Source: Musa acuminata AAA Group
Taxonomy: Eukaryota; Streptophyta; Magnoliopsida; Zingiberales; Musaceae
Direction: 5' to 3'
DNA length: 64,000 nt
Assembly (NCBI RefSeq): GCF_036884655.1
Contig: NC_088347.1
Location: forward strand, 12,582,001-12,646,000
Both the position numbers and the translations under genes were made by a program. The first letter of the stretch is position 1; the number at the start of each line of letters is the position of its first letter. Of this stretch, positions 58,939 through 64,000 are shown piece after piece. Under the pieces are notes generated by a model. The model was not told the origin of the DNA, searched no databases, and worked only from the letters and a program-made list of their open reading frames with translations.

Positions 58939-59078
58939 CATATGAATAGCAATGCCCACCATCACTACCTCCCAACCCTCGGTAGTAGCGATCCCTAGAT
59001 TTAGTGACAGAGATAGGGCAAGTAGATCATGCCCTTGGTGGCGCTACTCCTAATTGCTACCATCGCTGCCTTCCAACT
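58939..59078. other. Short unassigned spacer
   Basis: These 140 bases lie between LTR I-right and fragment J. No feature is recognised. Confidence 0.4.
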
Positions 59079-59917
59079 GTTAGGAACGAGTTGGTACTAG
59101 AGGGGGGGGGGGGTGTGAATTAGTGTAGTGGATAAAAATATCGATTTTGGAAAATATTTGTTTCGATTAAAATCGATCTCAGAAAGATGTTAACTTGAAA
59201 CATGTGTTTGATCGTTAGCATAGTGAAAGCAAAGTAAAGAGGAAGTTTGCTATGAAAGTGAATTGCTCAAAATAAATGTAAACCATATTTTATAGTGGTT
59301 CGGTCGTCGTGACCTACATACACTCCTGATTCCTCCTCTCTTGAGGCCACCGACATCCACTATTGATCTTTCTTCAATAGGTGAAGACTAAGCACCTCTT
59401 TACAACTCTATTCTCCTTTTGTAGGCTCAGGAGAGAACCTTTACACCCCCACTTACTCCTCTCTTAAACTACACTAACACTTAGAGCTTTGAGAGGAGTT
59501 TTCATAAGATTACAACATCTTTTTTCTTCTATTTTACTATTAATTCTTGTATATTTTAACCAGGGATGAGAGGGACATTTATAGGCCTCAAGTGGATTCA
59601 AACTTGGAGCCTAAAAGAGTTTTATCCTAGATGTCTTGGGTTTGGCAGTACCACTGTTTGTAGCACTGACACTAGGCGGTACCACCGCCCAGTCTAGCAG
59701 TATCACTACCTAGAAACTGTGTCTGGGCGGCACCACCGCTTGACACTACCACTGGGTAGTACAACCGCCTGACATTGTCTCGGAGACTGTGCCACGATGG
59801 TGCCACCTATTGGGTCACTATTTGGGCTTTGTACTTGGCCCAACATAGCCCAAACTTGGGCCCAATTGACTCCTAATTGAGTTGACCCAATTCCAACCCA
59901 ATTATGTGCTAACTATG
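59079..59917 (-). repeat. J: reversed Sirevirus LTR fragment
   Basis: On the plus strand it begins TGTTAGGAACGAG, then a G-run and GTGTGAATTAGTG, the reverse complement of a Sirevirus LTR end. Decayed palindromes with the GGT centre lie at about 59640-59810. SV-G cuts it at 59917. The rest should lie beyond the right edge of the window. Confidence 0.8.
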
Positions 59918-61393
59918 TGTTGAATCTCGGATTTTGATGATAAAGTCAGTTGTCATTTGTTGACCTAATATATATGTTGAGAAAAGTGTGCAGGATTAAC
60001 TACGATGAAAGTAACATGCAGTAGGTGTTGTGCCGGAGTCAAGATCAAGATCACGTTGGGAGTATGAGAGTTCGTTGGAAGTTCGGACATTCGTCGGAAG
60101 TTCTGTGGGAACTAGCCAAGAAGTCTAGGAGCTTGCCATAGAAGCTCGTCAGAACTCGCCAAGAAGATCGTAACAAATTCCAGGAGCTTGCCGGGAGTCC
60201 GCCGGAGCATCACCGAGGGTTCATCGGATGTTCGCTAGAAGTACGCCGGAAGCTCGCCGGAAGAAGAGATTGAAGCACCGGAACACAGAATTGTAGTAAT
60301 CATATTGTAATTGTCGTAATTAGAGTATAGATTAAGTTAGGGTTGGGAGATAATCTCACTAACTTAATTAGGGGCCAATTGGGCCCTTAATAGACCCAAA
60401 TTGGGCCGAATATAACAGCCCATTTAGACCCATAATTCTTGGTCGACGGTGGCACCGCCCAAGAGACTCGGTCTCCCAAGGATTTTGGGCGGTAGTACCA
60501 CCCTTGTTAGGCGGTGGTACCGTCGATAGTTATTGCTGCCAACGGTGGTATTGCCCCTCTCAAGCGGTGGTACCGCTTGAGCTCGGTCTTCGAGCATTGT
60601 CAGATAGTAGTACCACCTAGACTGAGCGGTAGTATCGCTCAGTGTCCGATGACAGGTGGTGGTACTGCCCAGTAATGGCGGTGGTACCGCCAGGACCCCG
60701 GAAATCCGGGAATGAATACTTTTAGGCTTTATTTTCAAACTCATTGGGGCTTATATAAACCCCACCCTTTCTTGTATGAAAGGGCAATGAAAACTTGACA
60801 TTATCTTGAGTCTTTGAAGGCCTTAAAAGTGTTGTAAAAGCTAGAGTTCTCCTCCTTCCTTCTTCTAAGTGTTGAGATCATTCAAGAGAAGAGTGAAACT
60901 TGTAAGGGTTGTCTCCTAAGCCCAGCAAAAGGAGAAAAGCTATAAAAGAGTGGTTGGCCTTCACCTATTGAAGAAAGACCTCTAGTGGATGCCAGTGACC
61001 TCGTCGGAGGAGGAAGCCGGTAGTGGATCTAGGTCACGTTGACCGAACCACTCTAAAATCTCGGTTTGTATTTACTTTGAGCATTTTTCCTTTATAGCAA
61101 ACTGTCTCTCCTCCTTACTGTGCTTTAAATACGTCTACATTCGCTTTGACGTAAAACATCTTTCAAGATCAGTAGAATACGAAGACTTTACGAAATATAT
61201 GTCTTTATGATTTACACTACTGCAAATGACCTTAGTCTTCTCTTATATTTTTACTTTAGACTTCAAGCTCAAATTCCTTCTGAAACGAATTGAGTTGAAT
61301 TGGCTTTAATCGAAACAAGGTTTTTGAAATCATGAAAGTTTTCCACGACACTAATTCAACCCCCCCTCTCTTAGTGCGCTCTTGATCCTAACA
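59918..61393 (+). repeat. SV-G 5' LTR
   Basis: The LTR is 1476 bp. It begins TGTTGAATCTCGG and ends GATCCTAACA. The palindromes (GGCGGTGGTACCGCC type) are at about 60440-60695, and a TATATAAA box is at 60752-60759. Confidence 0.92.
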
Positions 61394-61407
61394 ATTACTA
61401 TCAGAGC
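61394..61407 (+). promoter_or_regulatory. SV-G primer-binding site, mutated
   Basis: ATTACTATCAGAGC has ACT where the others have GGT. This should weaken priming and is probably decay. Confidence 0.75.
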
Positions 61408-61443
61408 AAGGTTCACTCTCAATTGGATTAAAACTCAAGATTG

Positions 61444-63022
61444 ATGACATTTGTCGGGAACTAAAAGGGTCACTCAATTACACGTTTACCCATGTTCAAT
61501 GGGACAGATTATACCTATTGGAATACTCGAATGAGGATCTTTCTTATTTCTATGGATTTTGAGCTTTGGAACGTTATTGAAAATGGTTTTCAAAAGTCTT
61601 CTCTTCTAATGAATGATTGGAATGAGTTGGAGAAGAAGACTTTCACGTTAAATGACACGGCTATGAATGCCTTGTTTTGTTCACTAGATAAAAAACAAGT
61701 TCAATCGTGTTTTGATTTGTGAAACGACTTTTGATATTTGGCACACTTGAAGTGACTCATGAAAGCACGAGTAGAGTAAAAGAGTAAAAAATCAACCTTT
61801 TAGTACATTTTTATGAACTATTTTGAATGAAACCGAGTGAGACCATATGAGACATGTACTCCCATTTTTCGGATGTCGTCAATGGTCTGAAATGACTCGG
61901 TAAAGGTTTTTCAGATTTCGAGCTTGTTAATAAAATTTTAAGATCCCTTCCAAAGAGTTGGGACCCTGAAGTCATGGCTATTCAAGAGGCCAAAGATTTA
62001 AACAACTTTCCTCTTGAAGAATTAATTAGGTCACTAATGACCTACAAAATGACATACAAAGCTCATAAAGAGCATGAGGACACCCTTCCAAAGAATAGGA
62101 AGGATACGACACTTAGAACTCAAGAAGACCACTTGAGAGAAAACTCAAGTGATGAGTACTTTAACGATGACTTGCACTTTTAACAAGAAAATTTAAAAAA
62201 TTATTAAAAAAATAAATTTAAAAATTATTCTAAAAATAAATTTGAACCCAAGAAAGACCAAGTAATTTGCTACGAATGCAAGAAGTCAAGACACTATAAA
62301 AGTGAATGTCCCTAAGCCAAGAAGAGAATACCAAAGAAGAAGCGCTCAAAGCAACATGGGATGACTTAAGCACATCCGAAGAAGAGGAGCTCAACACCGA
62401 GCAAATTGCTCATTATGCACTAATGGCCATTGGAGAGGAGGTATCAAGTTCAATTGATGCAAATTTATCATTTGATAAATTATTAAATGCTTTTCATGAT
62501 TTATTTGATGAATGCAAAATAATTAGTAGAAAATATAAATTATTAAAAAAGGAGCATGATTCTCTTATTAGTAATTTCGATAAATTAAAAATTGAGCATA
62601 ATGATAGTTTAGCTCCATGTACGAAATGTCATGATTTAGAAATAATTCAAAAGGAGAACTTGCTACTCAAGGATACCTTAAAGAAATTTGAGGTTGGTAG
62701 CAAGTTCTTGAACATGTTCCTTACCAATAAGGGTCACGTTCATAAAAGAAGTGGAATCGGATTTGTGAGAAGCTCTCACCAAAATCCAACCACCTTCATT
62801 AAAGGCCCTATCTTGCATATTTTGCACCAAAACAAATGCAACTTTTATTACAAACATGGACATAGAGCTTATCATTGTCCATTCAATAAGGTTAGTCCAA
62901 AAAAATTGATTTGAGTTTCTAAAGAAACAATAAAGAACTCCATACAACATGATAAGCAATTTAGATCGGTTTTTGAGGCACCCAAGATCAAATGGGTACA
63001 TAAAAATCATCCTCTTTTATAG
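61444..63022 (+). pseudogene. gag: Gag of SV-G, decayed
   Basis: This is related to SV-E gag. Codon 7 is TAA, as in SV-C. Frameshifts occur near 61690-61900 and 62180-62320. The first zinc knuckle keeps all its cysteines and the histidine (CYECKKSRHYKSEC), unlike in SV-C and SV-E. The second is damaged (CNFYYKHGHRAYHC). The frame ends in the UAG at 63020-63022, aligned with that of SV-E. Confidence 0.85.
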
Positions 63023-64000
63023 AAACGTATACCATTACAAGCTAGGTGCAAGAGATGATACCTTGATAGTGGATGCTCAAGGCATATGATCGGAGATCCA
63101 TCTCAATTCTCTAAGCTTATTAGCATAGACGAAGGATATGTCACATTCGGAGATAACAACAAGGGTAAAATCATTGGCAAAGGAACCATAGGTAACAAAT
63201 CTAACTTCTTTATTGAAGATATTTTGTTAGTTGATGGTTTAAAACATAACCTCTTGAACATTAATCAATTATGTGATAAAGGATATATTATTAAATTTGA
63301 ATCTAATGCTCGCATAATTGAAAAACTACACAACAACACATCTATGATTGTATTAAAATAAAATAACGTATATACTATTAACATCAATGATCTTTACAAT
63401 GAAATGTGTTTTTCGGTTTTGAATGACGATGCTTGGCTTTGGCATAGGAGATTAGGTCATGCTAGCATGAAACTAATCACCCAAATTTCATTCAAAGAAC
63501 TTGTAAGAGAAATTCCTCATATCAAGTTCATCAAAGATAATATATGTGATACTTGTCAATTAGGAAAACAAATAAAAGGTAGCTTCAAACCTAAGAATCA
63601 AATAAGCACCTCTAGACCTTTGCAATTGATCCATATGGACTTATTCAGACCAATTTCTACATCAAGCCTTGGAGGTAGCAAATATGCTTTTGTCATTATA
63701 AATGATTATGGTAGATACACATGGACTTATTTCTTGACACACAAAAGTGAATGCCTTAGATATTTCATCAAGTTTTGTAAACTTGTTCAAAATGAAAAGG
63801 GTTCTATGATTTTGTCAATTCGGAGTGATCACAGTGGTGAATTTCAAAACCATGATTTTTAAGAATTTTGTGAATCTAATGGATACAACCACAACTTCTC
63901 TACTCCAAGAAATCCTCAATAAAATGGAGTAGTAGAAAAAAAGAATAAAAATTTACAAGAAATGCCAAGAACCATATTGAATGAACATATCCTATCCAAA
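63023..64000 (+). pseudogene. pol: Pol of SV-G, 5' part (protease and integrase), cut by the window
   Basis: Protease LDSGCSRHM lies near 63065-63090, preceded by a TGA where the others have TGG. The integrase zinc region LWHRRLGHASM..CDTCQLGKQ is intact near 63430-63570. HMDLF and RSDHSGEF follow. Stops occur at 63359 and 63860 among others. The sequence leaves the window before the reverse transcriptase. Confidence 0.88.

Larger units (their letters stand above)
59918..64000 (+). mobile_element. SV-G: 5' part of a Sirevirus with gag and pol
   Basis: The 5' LTR is 59918-61393, followed by a mutated primer site, gag, and pol up to the integrase core at the window edge. The left target site is CTATG (59913-59917), and its partner is outside the window. 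The LTR resembles those of SV-C and SV-E. Confidence 0.9.

Overview
The window is plant nuclear DNA. It holds one recognisable host gene, an MRS2-type magnesium transporter, in a dense nest of Ty1-copia LTR retrotransposons of the Sirevirus (SIRE/Maximus) type. The host is probably a monocot: the first MRS2 exon is very GC-rich while its introns and surroundings are AT-rich. A Zingiberales-like genome is a guess the window cannot prove. There is no bacterial operon logic, CRISPR array or rRNA here, and no tRNA gene was recognised. Element names (SV-A to SV-G, H, I, J) are used only in this annotation.

Layout. 1-4252: 3' part of a Sirevirus (SV-A), internal tail plus 3' LTR. 4574-10227, minus strand: MRS2, five coding exons encoding 427 aa, with a TATA box and two G-boxes at 10703-10912. 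10913-11751: AT-rich spacer ending in the start of an old LTR-like fragment. 11752-18384: SV-B, a complete 6.6-kb element with an intact gag ORF and no pol, target duplication ATATT. 18532-51438: SV-C, a decayed gag-pol Sirevirus. Its 5' LTR is split by SV-D (19764-44036, minus strand, gag only). The 3' LTR of SV-D is split in turn by SV-E (20269-29613, gag-pol, duplication TTTAT) and SV-F (30364-38231, gag only, duplication GCACG). 51439-54347: remains of a different copia element on the minus strand (H). 54348-58938: two related LTRs in inverted orientation around a 1.5-kb spacer (I). 59079-59917: reversed Sirevirus LTR fragment (J). 59918-64000: SV-G, 5' LTR, gag and the start of pol, cut by the window edge.

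How the parts relate. SV-C, SV-E and SV-G carry gag-protease-integrase-reverse transcriptase-RNase H reading frames, all now broken by stops. SV-B, SV-D and SV-F keep only a shortened gag of about 313-319 codons without the zinc knuckles, then a long non-coding tail. They look like a parasitic class that would need pol from elements like SV-E. All elements share an initiator-Met-tRNA primer site, several polypurine-like sites before the 3' LTR, and LTRs packed with GGCGGT-NNN-ACCGCC imperfect palindromes upstream of a TATAAATA box.

The observations most worth following are the gag-only class with its own repeat-rich tail, a possible small intron at the end of its gag, the conserved UAG at the gag-pol junction, the family-specific palindrome cores in the LTRs, an ORF kept open inside the LTR U3, and the preference of the datable insertions for other LTRs. 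Coordinates of LTR ends, exons and target duplications were read base by base. Identity levels are estimates by eye.
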